In this document: positions 42,264 to 52,386 of the stretch, piece after piece
Numbering within the stretch: position 1 is the first letter of the stretch
How the letters are laid out: the number at the start of each line of letters is the position of its first letter
NCBI GenBank assembly: GCA_024695145.1
Contig: JAILIS010000038.1
Coordinates: 1 to 64,000 of the forward strand
From: Lachnospiraceae bacterium
GTDB taxonomy: Bacteria > Bacillota > Clostridia > Lachnospirales > Lachnospiraceae
Length of the DNA: 64,000 nucleotides
Direction of reading: 5' to 3'
The notes under the pieces: generated by a model
Told to the model about the DNA's origin: nothing
Seen by the model: only the letters and a program-made list of their open reading frames with translations
Databases searched by the model: none
Translations under genes and position numbers: made by a program

Positions 42264-43632
42264 GAACATGACTGAAAAAGAAGCAAGGCAGCAGATACTT
42301 GAAAGCGTTGCAAAGTACTGTGATCAATTTCATAACAAAAAGGATGATTTTAAACCGGGAGACCGGATCTCATATGCTTCGCGTGTATATGACCGCGAGG
42401 AGATGACGAACCTTGTTGATTCGGCACTGGAATTCTGGCTGACAGCCGGCAGGTATACCGATGAATTTGAAAAATCGTTTGCCGACTATCTCGGCATCCG
42501 TTTCTGTTCGCTCGTCAACTCCGGTTCGAGCGCGAACCTTCTCGCGTTTATGACGCTCACCTCACCGCTTCTGTCGGATGTTGACGGAAAGGACAGGCGC
42601 GTATATCCCGGCGATGAGGTCATAACGGTTGCAGCGGGCTTTCCGACAACCGTCGCACCGATCATACAGTACGGTGCGGTTCCGGTGTTCGTGGATGTTA
42701 CGATCCCGGAATACAACATAGATGTTAAAAAGCTTGAGGATGCCCTTTCGGACAAAACAAAGGCGGTCATGCTCGCTCATACACTCGGCAATCCCTTTGA
42801 TCTTCGCGCTGTAAAGGAATTCTGTGACCGCCACGGACTGTGGCTCATAGAAGATAACTGCGACGCACTCGGAAGCCGTTACGAAATGCCGGACGGATGG
42901 CATTTTACGGGAACCGTAGGTGACATCGGGACATCGAGCTTCTATCCGCCTCATCACATGACGATGGGAGAAGGCGGTGCCGTATACACGAACGATCCGC
43001 TCCTTAACAGGATCGCACGCAGTCTTCGCGACTGGGGAAGGGACTGCGTATGTCCTTCCGGAAGGGACAATCTGTGCGGACACCGTTTTGACGGGCAGTA
43101 CGGAGAGCTTCCGTTCGGATATGATCACAAATATGTTTACTCGCATTTCGGATATAACCTCAAGGCAACGGATATGCAGGCGGCAGTCGGATGCGCGCAG
43201 CTTGCGAAGTTCCCGGGCTTTGTCGAAAAGAGAAAGAAGAACTTTGCGCACCTTGTTGACGGGCTGCAGACTGCAGCCAAAGAGCGCGGCTTTGACATAG
43301 AAGACAGGCTCATACTTCCGGTTGCCACGCCTCATGCGGATCCGAGCTGGTTCGGATTCATGATGACGTGCCGCGACAATGTTGACCGCAAAAGTGTCGT
43401 GACCTCTGTTGAGGCAGCCGGTGTACAGACACGTGCACTCTTCGCAGGCAACCTTACAAAGCATCCGTGCTTTGATGAGATGCGCCGCAGCGGATCCGGC
43501 TATCGCATAGCGGGATCGCTTACGAACACGGATGAGATCATGAACCGCTCATTCTGGGTCGGTGTATATCCCGGCATGACGGATGCGATGCTCGACCACA
43601 TGTGCAAAGTGATCTGCGACGCACTGAGCTGA
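42256..43632 (+). CDS. rfbH: CDP-4-keto-6-deoxy-D-glucose 3-dehydrase (E1)
   Basis: PMP-dependent, iron-sulphur dehydrase removing the C3 hydroxyl of CDP-4-keto-6-deoxyglucose. The N-terminus FKPGDRISYASRVYDREEM and FCSLVNSGSSANLLAFM are characteristic. In TSSFYPPHHMTMGEGG the usual PLP lysine is replaced by histidine, the hallmark of E1. CVCPSGRDNLCGHRF and the cysteine in DWGRDC form the [2Fe-2S] ligand cluster. The 458 residues exceed normal DegT aminotransferases as expected. AAGGAG precedes the ATG. Its reductase partner (E3) and RfbG are not in the window. A 26-base copy of its 3' end lies downstream. Confidence 0.94.
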   Translation: MFENMTEKEARQQILESVAKYCDQFHNKKDDFKPGDRISYASRVYDREEMTNLVDSALEFWLTAGRYTDEFEKSFADYLGIRFCSLVNSGSSANLLAFMTLTSPLLSDVDGKDRRVYPGDEVITVAAGFPTTVAPIIQYGAVPVFVDVTIPEYNIDVKKLEDALSDKTKAVMLAHTLGNPFDLRAVKEFCDRHGLWLIEDNCDALGSRYEMPDGWHFTGTVGDIGTSSFYPPHHMTMGEGGAVYTNDPLLNRIARSLRDWGRDCVCPSGRDNLCGHRFDGQYGELPFGYDHKYVYSHFGYNLKATDMQAAVGCAQLAKFPGFVEKRKKNFAHLVDGLQTAAKERGFDIEDRLILPVATPHADPSWFGFMMTCRDNVDRKSVVTSVEAAGVQTRALFAGNLTKHPCFDEMRRSGSGYRIAGSLTNTDEIMNRSFWVGVYPGMTDAMLDHMCKVICDALS

Positions 43633-43685
43633 CAGAATGAAAATGACACGCGGCAGCATGATCTGCAACGTACTGAGCTGACAGA
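43611..43685 (+). repeat. Direct repeat of the rfbH 3' end
   Basis: Positions 43611-43636, covering the last codons and stop of rfbH, recur at 43660-43685 with two differences in 26 bases. The copy starts 49 bases downstream. It lies just left of the 226-base structured element, so it may be a duplication formed when that element arrived or by local slippage. Confidence 0.75.
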
Positions 43686-43700
43686 TTGTAAATAATATGC

Positions 43701-43926
43701 GGCGGCAGGGCTGATCGTTTGTGATTGCGACCTTGGAGCGAGCTTAGAACAGCTTGGGCCGCTCAAGATGCAGCAAATCCGCGCCCGGACGGCGCGGATA
43801 GGCCGCCACCAAAAGGCATGGATGCCGGTTGGCGGCCGGTTGCGGAAAAAGAGAATATGTTTAGCGGCCTTAGCTGTTCTTAGCGAGTGGAAACGGAGCA
43901 AGCATAAATGATCAGCCCATGCCGCC
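43701..43926 (+). ncRNA. Large multi-branched structured element
   Basis: GGCGGCA plus GGGCTGATC (43701 onward) pairs with GATCAGCCC plus TGCCGCC at the far end (to 43926), continuing about 28 bases with G-U type wobbles. Inside, a second long helix joins TTAGAACAGCTT..GGCCGCT (near 43744) with AGCGGCC..AGCTGTTCTTA (near 43863). The core holds a perfect nine-pair hairpin (43777-43785 with 43791-43799) and a ten-pair hairpin (43801-43810 with 43827-43837). It ends 21 bases before the next ATG. It may be a structured RNA, a large leader or a palindromic mobile element; no known family is recognised. The rest of the 315-base gap holds only the direct repeat. Confidence 0.65.
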
Positions 43927-43947
43927 GGATTAAACTAGGATTTTAAT

Positions 43948-44748
43948 ATGAAAATAGGACTCGATAACGACAAGACACAAAAAGATACCGCGCAGTCAGA
44001 CGGACTTGCCGACCTCATAAAAGAGACCGAGAGCACAAAGGACACAAAGTTCTCCGACATGACCGGCAAAGAGAAGGCCGGATACATATGGGACTACTAT
44101 AAGTTCTGGATCATCGGCGGCATCATCGCGATAATCGCCGTTTCGGTTTTCATAAGGGACTGGCGCGAGAACAGCAAACCGGTGTATCTGTATGTGGAGA
44201 TGCTCAACACTTACTTTGCATCCGATCCGTCAAATACGGTGTACGATGATTTTGTACGTGAGGAGAATATCGATACGGACAGGGAACGCCTGACGATCGG
44301 TGTGGAGACATACCTTGCAACCGACAGATACGACACGACGATGCTCGCATACCAGCAAAGACTCGTCGCGAACTATGCAGCAGGTGAACTGGATGTCGTG
44401 ATCGGACCTGTTGATGTGATGGAAGGGCCTGCGAACTCCGGCGGCTATGCGGATCTTGAAAAGCTGCTCCCGCAGGATCTTATAAGTGAGCTTAAGGACC
44501 GCGATTATGAGTTCTATTATTTCGATCCGTCAAAGGACGAGCTCGAAGACTACGAGGACGAGGATATGACCCCTTACTTTGCAGGCGTCTATCTGGATAA
44601 CTGTTCGTATCTGAACAACATGGGAGCAGACGGTGCGTATCCTGTTCCCGAAAGCGAGGATCAGCGCGTGATTTTTACGATCTCAGGCAGTTCGACCAGA
44701 GTGGATCACGCAATACAGTTTTTGAGATTCCTCATTGAGGATCGCTGA
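43948..44748 (+). CDS. Membrane-anchored protein with extracytoplasmic domain, function unknown
   Basis: A 266-residue protein. Residues 1-45 are a charged cytoplasmic tail ending KFSDMTGKEKAGYIWDYYKF; residues about 48-66 form one membrane helix (WIIGGIIAIIAVSVFI). The remainder is outside and acidic. YLYVEMLNTYF, ANYAAGELDVVIGPVDVM and GGYADLEKLLPQD resemble parts of periplasmic binding-like folds, and such proteins are common in Lachnospiraceae without known function. AGGA lies 9 bases upstream. It sits directly behind the 226-base structured element, which may lie in its leader. A strong promoter separates it from the next gene. Confidence 0.75.
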   Translation: MKIGLDNDKTQKDTAQSDGLADLIKETESTKDTKFSDMTGKEKAGYIWDYYKFWIIGGIIAIIAVSVFIRDWRENSKPVYLYVEMLNTYFASDPSNTVYDDFVREENIDTDRERLTIGVETYLATDRYDTTMLAYQQRLVANYAAGELDVVIGPVDVMEGPANSGGYADLEKLLPQDLISELKDRDYEFYYFDPSKDELEDYEDEDMTPYFAGVYLDNCSYLNNMGADGAYPVPESEDQRVIFTISGSSTRVDHAIQFLRFLIEDR

Positions 44749-44752
44749 TTAT

Positions 44753-44781
44753 TTGAGAGGAAAGTGCCGTTGTGCTATACT
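44753..44781 (+). promoter_or_regulatory. Promoter of the GT-C/GtrB/ChbG operon
   Basis: TTGAGA (44753-44758), 17 bases, TATACT (44776-44781). The leader is about 24 bases and carries GGGAGAG before the ATG at 44812. Confidence 0.75.
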
Positions 44782-44811
44782 CTATGACGTGAAGTTTTTT
44801 GGGAGAGTGCG

Positions 44812-46479
44812 ATGTTTACAGCTTTTGCCCTGACCGGGCTTGCTATCAGTCTAATAGTGATATTTCTCTGCGTTCGGAAAAAGAAGGCAGGAAATACTTC
44901 ATCCGGCGGATTTTTGACCGTCATAGGTTCATTTATCGAGAAATACCATATCATATTCCTGTTTCTGATATTTGCCGTTTTTCTGATCTCGCGTCTTCTT
45001 AAGCTTGAGACGTTTCCGAGCGGTTTTCATGTTGATGAGCTTTCCATGGCTGTTGATGCCAAGAGTATATTAAATTCCGGTACCGACCGAGGCGGGATAC
45101 GTTATCCGGCGTATTTCCAGAATTACGGCGGAGGCCAGAATGCGCTTTATATTTATATCCAGGCGTTCATCCTTTCGTTCATGAAGCCGACCATCTTTGC
45201 GTTTCGCGTTCAGGCGGTGTTCTGGGGAGCGGTATGCTTCTTCATGATGTATGCGATTTGCTATGAACTTACAAATAATCGCGGATGGGCGCTGGCAGGG
45301 CCGGTGCTCGTGACCGTCCTTCCGGTTTACATAATGTCGGAGAGATGGGGACTTGAAGCTTACCTGTTCCTTCCGTTTTCTTCGATAGTCATGTATCTTG
45401 CGATCCGCGCGGTCAAATATGAAAAGGCATATTACTGGATACTCACGGGCGTCTTTTTAGGGGCGTCGCTTTATACGTACGCGGTGTCTTATGTGGCGTG
45501 GCCGGTATTTCTGGTGCTAACGCTTGCATATCTTTTATACCTTAAGAAGATCAGGATCAGTCAGGTGGTTGAGTTTATCATACCTCTTATCATACTGGCG
45601 TTTCCGCTCATACTGTTCCAGCTTGTAAACTTCAAGATCATCCCGCCGTTTTCGCTCGGTATCTCGGATTATTTCCCGCTTCCTATCGAACGCGAGCATG
45701 AGATGGGACTGACCAACATGTGGGACAGCCTTAAGTTTACGGGAAAGCTCCTGCTTGGCGGAGAAGCGCTTACGTATAATTCCGTCCGCGAGTTCGGGAC
45801 GATCTATCTGTTCCTGATCCCGTTTCTCATCATCGGATTTGTCATCTGCATAAAGAAAACGATAGAATCCATAAAGAACAGGACATTTACGTGCCATGCG
45901 CTCATTCTGTTCTTCTGGTTCGGTTCAACCGTGTTCATGCTCCTCGTTAAAGGGCCTTCGGTGAACAGGCTCAATATGATCTTCATGCCGTTCCTGCTCT
46001 TTATCGTCATCGGCATTCATGATCTTGTATCAGACAGTGCGGCCGGGGTCAGCGCGCTGATCGTCTGGACCGGGGCGTCATTTGTGTTCTTCATGTATTT
46101 CTACTTCTTCATGATGAACGATATGTACGCGCGTCATGAGCTTTTTACCAATTCATCGTTTGCAAAAGCCATAGTACTGAGCGAGAAGTACTACATGAAA
46201 GACGAGAACACGCACATATATGTTCAGTTTGAAAATGAAGCCATCGAACCCCGTCAGCAGACATTCTATTTTGCGGGCGGCAGGGACGCCGTCTACAGTG
46301 ATGATGAGGCTACGTACGGAAGAGTGACGGCAGGTCTTCCGGAGGAGATAGACGTCAACGAAAACGCCGTGTACATAATCGGCGATCAGTGGCCGCATAT
46401 AACATCCTACCTGATATCACAGGGCTTCCTGGCGGATCAGAGATTCCCGGGATGTTCGATACTCGTAAAGCTGCAGTGA
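44812..46479 (+). CDS. GT39/ArnT-like GT-C glycosyltransferase
   Basis: A 555-residue polytopic enzyme with about twelve membrane segments. The first extracytoplasmic loop has ETFPSGFHVDELSMAVDAKS, where the D-E pair matches the catalytic acidic residues of the PMT/ArnT/RgtA family. YPAYFQNYGGGQNALYIYIQ follows, as in the same family. VLPVYIMSERWGLEAYLFLP resembles the R-x-x-x-E motif of a later loop. The C-terminal 110 residues are soluble. It likely transfers a sugar from polyprenyl phosphate to an external acceptor. It leads an operon with a GtrB-like enzyme, a carbohydrate deacetylase and another GT-C-like protein. Confidence 0.83.
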   Translation: MFTAFALTGLAISLIVIFLCVRKKKAGNTSSGGFLTVIGSFIEKYHIIFLFLIFAVFLISRLLKLETFPSGFHVDELSMAVDAKSILNSGTDRGGIRYPAYFQNYGGGQNALYIYIQAFILSFMKPTIFAFRVQAVFWGAVCFFMMYAICYELTNNRGWALAGPVLVTVLPVYIMSERWGLEAYLFLPFSSIVMYLAIRAVKYEKAYYWILTGVFLGASLYTYAVSYVAWPVFLVLTLAYLLYLKKIRISQVVEFIIPLIILAFPLILFQLVNFKIIPPFSLGISDYFPLPIEREHEMGLTNMWDSLKFTGKLLLGGEALTYNSVREFGTIYLFLIPFLIIGFVICIKKTIESIKNRTFTCHALILFFWFGSTVFMLLVKGPSVNRLNMIFMPFLLFIVIGIHDLVSDSAAGVSALIVWTGASFVFFMYFYFFMMNDMYARHELFTNSSFAKAIVLSEKYYMKDENTHIYVQFENEAIEPRQQTFYFAGGRDAVYSDDEATYGRVTAGLPEEIDVNENAVYIIGDQWPHITSYLISQGFLADQRFPGCSILVKLQ

Positions 46480-46514
46480 TCCCTACATGAAGAAGCGCCT
46501 ATAGGAACCTACAG

Positions 46515-47525
46515 ATGCAAAACATTACCGACAACTCAGAAAGAAATATGCCGCGCCTCATTCTCGTCGTACCGTGCTACAACGAGGAAGAGATAATTGA
46601 AAAGACTGCAGGGGTCATGGCCGAAAAGCTTCGCCGTCTTATCGGGGAAGGCAGTATCGCGGCGGACAGCCGCATTCTGTTTGTCAATGATGGAAGCCGC
46701 GATGACACTGCAAAGATCATCCATTCTCTTACACAGTCGGACGGCATATTCTCTCTTATCAGTCTTGCGGGCAACTGCGGACACCAGAATGCAATACTTG
46801 CCGGCATGATGTTCGCCAAAGACAAGGCTGATATCGTTGTCACGATAGATGCCGATCTCCAGCAGGATATCGAGGCGCTCGATGATTTTATCTCCAAATA
46901 CAAGGCCGGCTGCGAGGTCGTATACGGCGTCAGGAACGACAGAAATACCGACGGCGCCATGAAGAAGATGACCGCATCGCTTTACTATAATCTGATGCAC
47001 GCGCTCGGTACGAAAGTGATCAAAAATCATGCCGATTACCGTCTCGTTTCCGCAAAGGCATTAAACGCTCTGTCCGGTTATTCGGAAGTAAATCTGTTCC
47101 TGCGCGGACTCATACCGACGATGGGCTTTACATCGGATGTGGTCTATTTTGATGTCAAAGAAAGGGAAGCGGGCACGTCCAAGTATACGCTCGCGAAGAT
47201 GCTGACTCTTGCGATGGACGGCATCACGTCGTTTTCCACGAAGCCGCTCCATCTTATAGGATTGGCGGGCTTTATCGCAGTGATACTTGCGGTCATTATG
47301 TGTATCGTGGTACTCGTTGACTGGATAAACGGAAAGAACGTTCCCGGTTATACGACGCTTCTTATCATCATGCTCGTTGCCACAGGGGCGATACTGATCT
47401 CGCTCGGAGTGATAGGTGAGTACATAGCAAAGGTCTACATGGAGACGAAGAGAAGACCGCACTATATAATAGATACCGTTGTCTGGCAGGAAGGCAGGGC
47501 ATCTGACAGGGAGGCATCCGTATGA
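46515..47525 (+). CDS. GtrB/DPM1-like polyprenyl-phosphate glycosyltransferase
   Basis: Third GtrB-like GT2 of the window. LILVVPCYNEEEIIEKTAGV, RILFVNDGSRDDTAKII and TIDADLQQDIEALDDFI give the GT-A core with the classical DADLQ motif, unlike the DFQD of the two paralogues at 27726 and 31477. NHADYRLVSAKAL and FLRGLIPTMGF follow, with the acceptor arginine, and two C-terminal membrane segments end the protein. 336 residues. GGAA lies near the ATG. Its stop overlaps the ChbG start by 4 bases. It probably makes the lipid-linked donor used by the GT-C proteins encoded on either side. Confidence 0.9.
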   Translation: MQNITDNSERNMPRLILVVPCYNEEEIIEKTAGVMAEKLRRLIGEGSIAADSRILFVNDGSRDDTAKIIHSLTQSDGIFSLISLAGNCGHQNAILAGMMFAKDKADIVVTIDADLQQDIEALDDFISKYKAGCEVVYGVRNDRNTDGAMKKMTASLYYNLMHALGTKVIKNHADYRLVSAKALNALSGYSEVNLFLRGLIPTMGFTSDVVYFDVKEREAGTSKYTLAKMLTLAMDGITSFSTKPLHLIGLAGFIAVILAVIMCIVVLVDWINGKNVPGYTTLLIIMLVATGAILISLGVIGEYIAKVYMETKRRPHYIIDTVVWQEGRASDREASV

Positions 47526-48439
47526 TCGAGATACACGCGGATGATTACGCGCTTACCGTCAGAACGTCTCTTGATATCATCGCCCTTATGAAAGAGGGTG
47601 TACTCGACGGTATCAGTATAGTCTGCAATACATCATGTTTTGATGACTGTATGGCACGTCTTGAAGAGGCGATCCCGTCTCTTCCGTTTCTGCCGAAAAT
47701 GTCCGTACACCTGAATCTTGTCGAAGGACTGGTCCTTGGCGGCGAAGATGGACAGATCACCGGATCGACGTGGAAGAGCCTGTTTTACGCATCGTTTAAT
47801 CCGATCAAAAGAATATCCGTAAAGAGAAAAGTGAAGAAGCAGATCGAAGAGCAGCTCAAATGCGGCTGGCAGGCCATAAGTATGTGCAGACTGATCGCAA
47901 AAGACAACGGCATCCCCTGTTCCCAGGAGAAGCTTCGCATAGACAGTCACCAGCACACCCACGTGATCCCGGTTGTATGGAGTGCTCTTACGGAAGTCAT
48001 ACGCGAGAACGGATATGAAGTCGAATATATCAGAAGCCCGAAGGAGCCGCTCCGGCCGTTTGTCAGGGCACATTCCCTCTGGAAAACATACAGTTTCATA
48101 AATCTTATCAAGAACCGCCTCCTTTTTGTCCTGTCATCCCGAAGCGACAGGCTCGATAAAAAAGAAGGCCGCACTCCGATGTATCTGTGGGGTCTGATGA
48201 TGAGCGGCAGAATGGATGCAAAGAGGATAGCAAAGCTGTTTCCGTCCGTTAAAAAATATGCGGCCGGGGACAAAAGAAACCTTGAGATACTGTTTCATCC
48301 CGGACGCATGGGAGAGCATGAACTGACGGATGAGATCCCCAAGATATCCGCGGAGATGTTTTATCTGTCCACGAACAGGGACATGGAAAAAGCCGGTGCC
48401 CGAAAATGCAGAGCCCTTACGGACCGGGCAGTCAGGTAG
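47522..48439 (+). CDS. ChbG/HpnK (YdjC) family carbohydrate deacetylase
   Basis: Metal-dependent deacetylase that removes acetyl groups from N-acetylated sugars. MIEIHADDYALTVRTS has the D-D motif at the N-terminus. DSHQHTHVIPVVWSAL carries the H-x-H metal ligands, and LEILFHPGRMGEHEL the C-terminal histidine. The 305 residues are usual. GGGAGG precedes the ATG. Homologues act on chitobiose (ChbG) or on hopanoid glucosamine (HpnK); its place between a GtrB-like and a GT-C gene suggests a lipid-linked or glycan N-acetylhexosamine as substrate. Confidence 0.88.
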   Translation: MIEIHADDYALTVRTSLDIIALMKEGVLDGISIVCNTSCFDDCMARLEEAIPSLPFLPKMSVHLNLVEGLVLGGEDGQITGSTWKSLFYASFNPIKRISVKRKVKKQIEEQLKCGWQAISMCRLIAKDNGIPCSQEKLRIDSHQHTHVIPVVWSALTEVIRENGYEVEYIRSPKEPLRPFVRAHSLWKTYSFINLIKNRLLFVLSSRSDRLDKKEGRTPMYLWGLMMSGRMDAKRIAKLFPSVKKYAAGDKRNLEILFHPGRMGEHELTDEIPKISAEMFYLSTNRDMEKAGARKCRALTDRAVR

Positions 48440-48448
48440 GAGACGCTG

Positions 48449-50293
48449 ATGTTTGCTGTTTTACTCATTGTGATCGCGGCATTTTCCGCCTGCATCATTT
48501 TCGACAAAAAGATCCACGAGACTCTTCCCGTGGTCGTCTTTACCATCTCGCTCTCAGTCTATGTCTTCGCCCTGTTTTTGCCTCTGCCCGCAGCGGTAAT
48601 GATAACATCGGTGCTCACACTCATTTCGCCGGCACTTTTCTTCTTTGCGCGGCACAAAATCGATCTCAGAGCTCTTGTGTTGACTGTTCCGGTATTTGTA
48701 TTTATCATCACCGCTCTGGCATTTGTCCTTCTTCTGTCAGACCGTCATGTCTTCTTTTATGACGACCTTTCCTATTGGGCCCTCTATACAAAGAATATCT
48801 TCGTGATCGACGCACTCCCTCATCTTTTCGAGAACTGCTCGGTCTCCTACAAAGACTACACTCCGATCATCCAGATCCTTCAGTATATCGCGATGTTCGG
48901 AAAGAAGGCATTTTCCGAGGATACGATGTTTCGCGCAAACGCCTGCCTTATATACGTTCTGCTCCTTCCGATGCTGGGCTCTGTATTTGACGGGAAAGGA
49001 GATACCGCAAAGTCTCCTCTTGCCGTAAAGATCACAGCCGTGATCCTGTATGTGATCTTCCCGAGCGTTCTGACCGCTCAGTTTTATTATCGGCTCGGAG
49101 TCGACCTGTTTGTCGCGCTGACTTTCGGATACGTTCTCTATTGCATATACATGGCCGATGAATTCACCGTCTTTCCGATGATCTGCATGATAAGCGCACT
49201 GTCATTTCTTGTCCTTATCAAGACGAGCGGCATAGTGCTTTGCATATTCGCACTTATCATATTTGCGGTAAAGCTCATCGCGTCAAAGTCATCCGGATGG
49301 ACGCATATTCTACGTTTTCTGATCCTTTCCGTCTTTACGTTCGGATCGTATTTTTCGTGGCAGCTGTTCCTTCGATATACATGGAATAACGGTTATCTTT
49401 CAGACCGCGTCAAGAGCGGCATAAAGGGCGGAGGATTTGCTCTTCCCGCTTATACCGGGGAGGTCATACGAAACTACATCGTACATTTTTTCACTTATCC
49501 TCTGACACGGGCGGCATTCGGGATCACGGCGGCAGCTCTTGTCATACTTGTTGTCGCTATATTCCTTATAACGAAAAAAGACAGGGTATCTTCGGCTTTT
49601 TTCGCAGCATCCCTTACCGGTTTTGTGCTTTTCTGTATTGCCCATGCATCCATGTATCTGTTCGTGTTTGATGAGTGGGAAGCTCACGGACTGCTTGAAT
49701 TCGACAGATATATAACGCAGTATCTCGGAGGGCTTGCAGCCGTATATATGTGTATTCTAATAAAAAGTGCCTGCACGGGCGAAAAACAAAAAAAGTCTAC
49801 AGTGGTTCTATACGTATGCGCATTGGCATTTATCATCCTGCTGCCGTATGCGGATATCAGGCAGTATCTGCTGCCGTCCGGGTATGACCGGATGTATGAG
49901 CAGCAGTACAAAGCGATGGCGGAAAATGCTGCTGACGAGTGGGAACGCTCAGGCATTACGGATCTTGATCTTGCGCATGACGGGAGCGCAAGGCTTACGA
50001 TGATAGCGGACGTGTGGGATGAGACTACGCAGTTTCTCGAGTATGATGCCGTGCCGCAGCCCATCGACAGGGTATTGAACGTTCCGGCCGTTGAAGAGGG
50101 CATGATAGCAAACCTTGCCGATGATTACATGGAGCAGTACCTCTATGTTGCCGAAAATGCACCGGGTGCATATGCCGGCAACTGGGAAGAGACGTCGGTT
50201 CTTACCGCGGACGGCACGCCTCTTGCACCCGGTACGCTCTATCGCGTGCAGACGAGCGATGAGGGCAGGATACTTGAGGTTTATGAGCACTGA
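48449..50293 (+). CDS. Large polytopic membrane protein, probable GT-C glycosyltransferase
   Basis: A 614-residue protein with about thirteen membrane segments and a soluble C-terminal part of about 130 residues. An early extracytoplasmic loop reads VFFYDDLSYWALYTKNIFV and SYKDYTPIIQILQY, giving acidic residues in the position expected for GT-C enzymes. FLVLIKTSGIVLCIFAL recalls the K-[TE]-[ST]-G stretch of the protein at 29493. I recognise no named family. TAGGAG is 7 bases before the ATG. It ends the operon of GT-C, GtrB and ChbG and probably uses the same lipid-linked sugar. Confidence 0.72.
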   Translation: MFAVLLIVIAAFSACIIFDKKIHETLPVVVFTISLSVYVFALFLPLPAAVMITSVLTLISPALFFFARHKIDLRALVLTVPVFVFIITALAFVLLLSDRHVFFYDDLSYWALYTKNIFVIDALPHLFENCSVSYKDYTPIIQILQYIAMFGKKAFSEDTMFRANACLIYVLLLPMLGSVFDGKGDTAKSPLAVKITAVILYVIFPSVLTAQFYYRLGVDLFVALTFGYVLYCIYMADEFTVFPMICMISALSFLVLIKTSGIVLCIFALIIFAVKLIASKSSGWTHILRFLILSVFTFGSYFSWQLFLRYTWNNGYLSDRVKSGIKGGGFALPAYTGEVIRNYIVHFFTYPLTRAAFGITAAALVILVVAIFLITKKDRVSSAFFAASLTGFVLFCIAHASMYLFVFDEWEAHGLLEFDRYITQYLGGLAAVYMCILIKSACTGEKQKKSTVVLYVCALAFIILLPYADIRQYLLPSGYDRMYEQQYKAMAENAADEWERSGITDLDLAHDGSARLTMIADVWDETTQFLEYDAVPQPIDRVLNVPAVEEGMIANLADDYMEQYLYVAENAPGAYAGNWEETSVLTADGTPLAPGTLYRVQTSDEGRILEVYEH

Positions 50294-50318
50294 CATGTAT
50301 TTATGGTCAAATTGACTA

Positions 50319-50347
50319 ATGACAAAAGTCAGCCGTGGATTTATAAT
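50319..50347 (+). promoter_or_regulatory. Promoter of the DUF6106-like gene
   Basis: ATGACA (50319-50324), 17 bases, perfect TATAAT (50342-50347). A short leader with GGGGTGG precedes the ATG at 50373. Confidence 0.75.
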
Positions 50348-50372
50348 ATTCGAAATATAGTGGGGTGGCGAT

Positions 50373-50876
50373 ATGAACGATACATATGTTGAGGTTATGG
50401 TTGACAGGAAGAAGAGTCCTCTTCTCGGAGCGGGACGAGTGGTTCTGTATGCGGCCGCTGCCGTATTTCTGCTGATGGGCCTTGTTTCAAGCGTTATATT
50501 TATTATCGTAGCCGTCCTGTTAGCCGTGGCGGCTTATTTTGTCATTCCGATGTTCGATCTCGAGTATGAATATCTCTACATTGACAGAGAGATATCCATC
50601 GACAAGATCATGTCAAAGGAAAAGCGAAAGCACGCATACACAGTTGACCTTAACAAGATGGACATCATCGCACCCGTCAATTCGCATGAGCTTGACAGCT
50701 ACAAGGCGCGAAATGTCAGGACGTATGATTTTTCATCGGGGTACGATGACAGAAGGGTGTATTCGATAGTATACGAAGCGGGTTCGGAAGGGACCGTGCT
50801 CGTAAACATAGAGCCGAATGAGGAGATGCTTCGTGCGATAAAGAACGTATTTCCGAGAAAGGTACTTGAGTGCTGA
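50373..50876 (+). CDS. DUF6106-like small membrane protein
   Basis: A 167-residue protein with two close membrane segments at residues about 24-62 and a cytoplasmic soluble domain. MNDTYVEVMVDRKKSP at the start and FDLEYEYLYIDREISIDKIM after the membrane part match a conserved Clostridia family annotated as DUF6106. RKHAYTVDLNKMDIIAPVNS and LVNIEPNEEMLRAIKNVFPR complete it. No function is established. It is usually a single gene in conserved chromosomal context, so it is probably not part of the glycan machinery. guaB follows after 53 bases. Confidence 0.75.
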   Translation: MNDTYVEVMVDRKKSPLLGAGRVVLYAAAAVFLLMGLVSSVIFIIVAVLLAVAAYFVIPMFDLEYEYLYIDREISIDKIMSKEKRKHAYTVDLNKMDIIAPVNSHELDSYKARNVRTYDFSSGYDDRRVYSIVYEAGSEGTVLVNIEPNEEMLRAIKNVFPRKVLEC

Positions 50877-50911
50877 AGGGATGTCTTTCGGCACTTTGGC
50901 ATATGTATTGA

Positions 50912-52384
<1,473 letters not shown>

Positions 52385-52386
52385 TC

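Noticed and set aside
42256..43632. Ordinary DegT-type aminotransferase
   Set aside because: The PLP lysine is replaced by histidine and a cysteine cluster is present, which identifies the E1 dehydrase RfbH.
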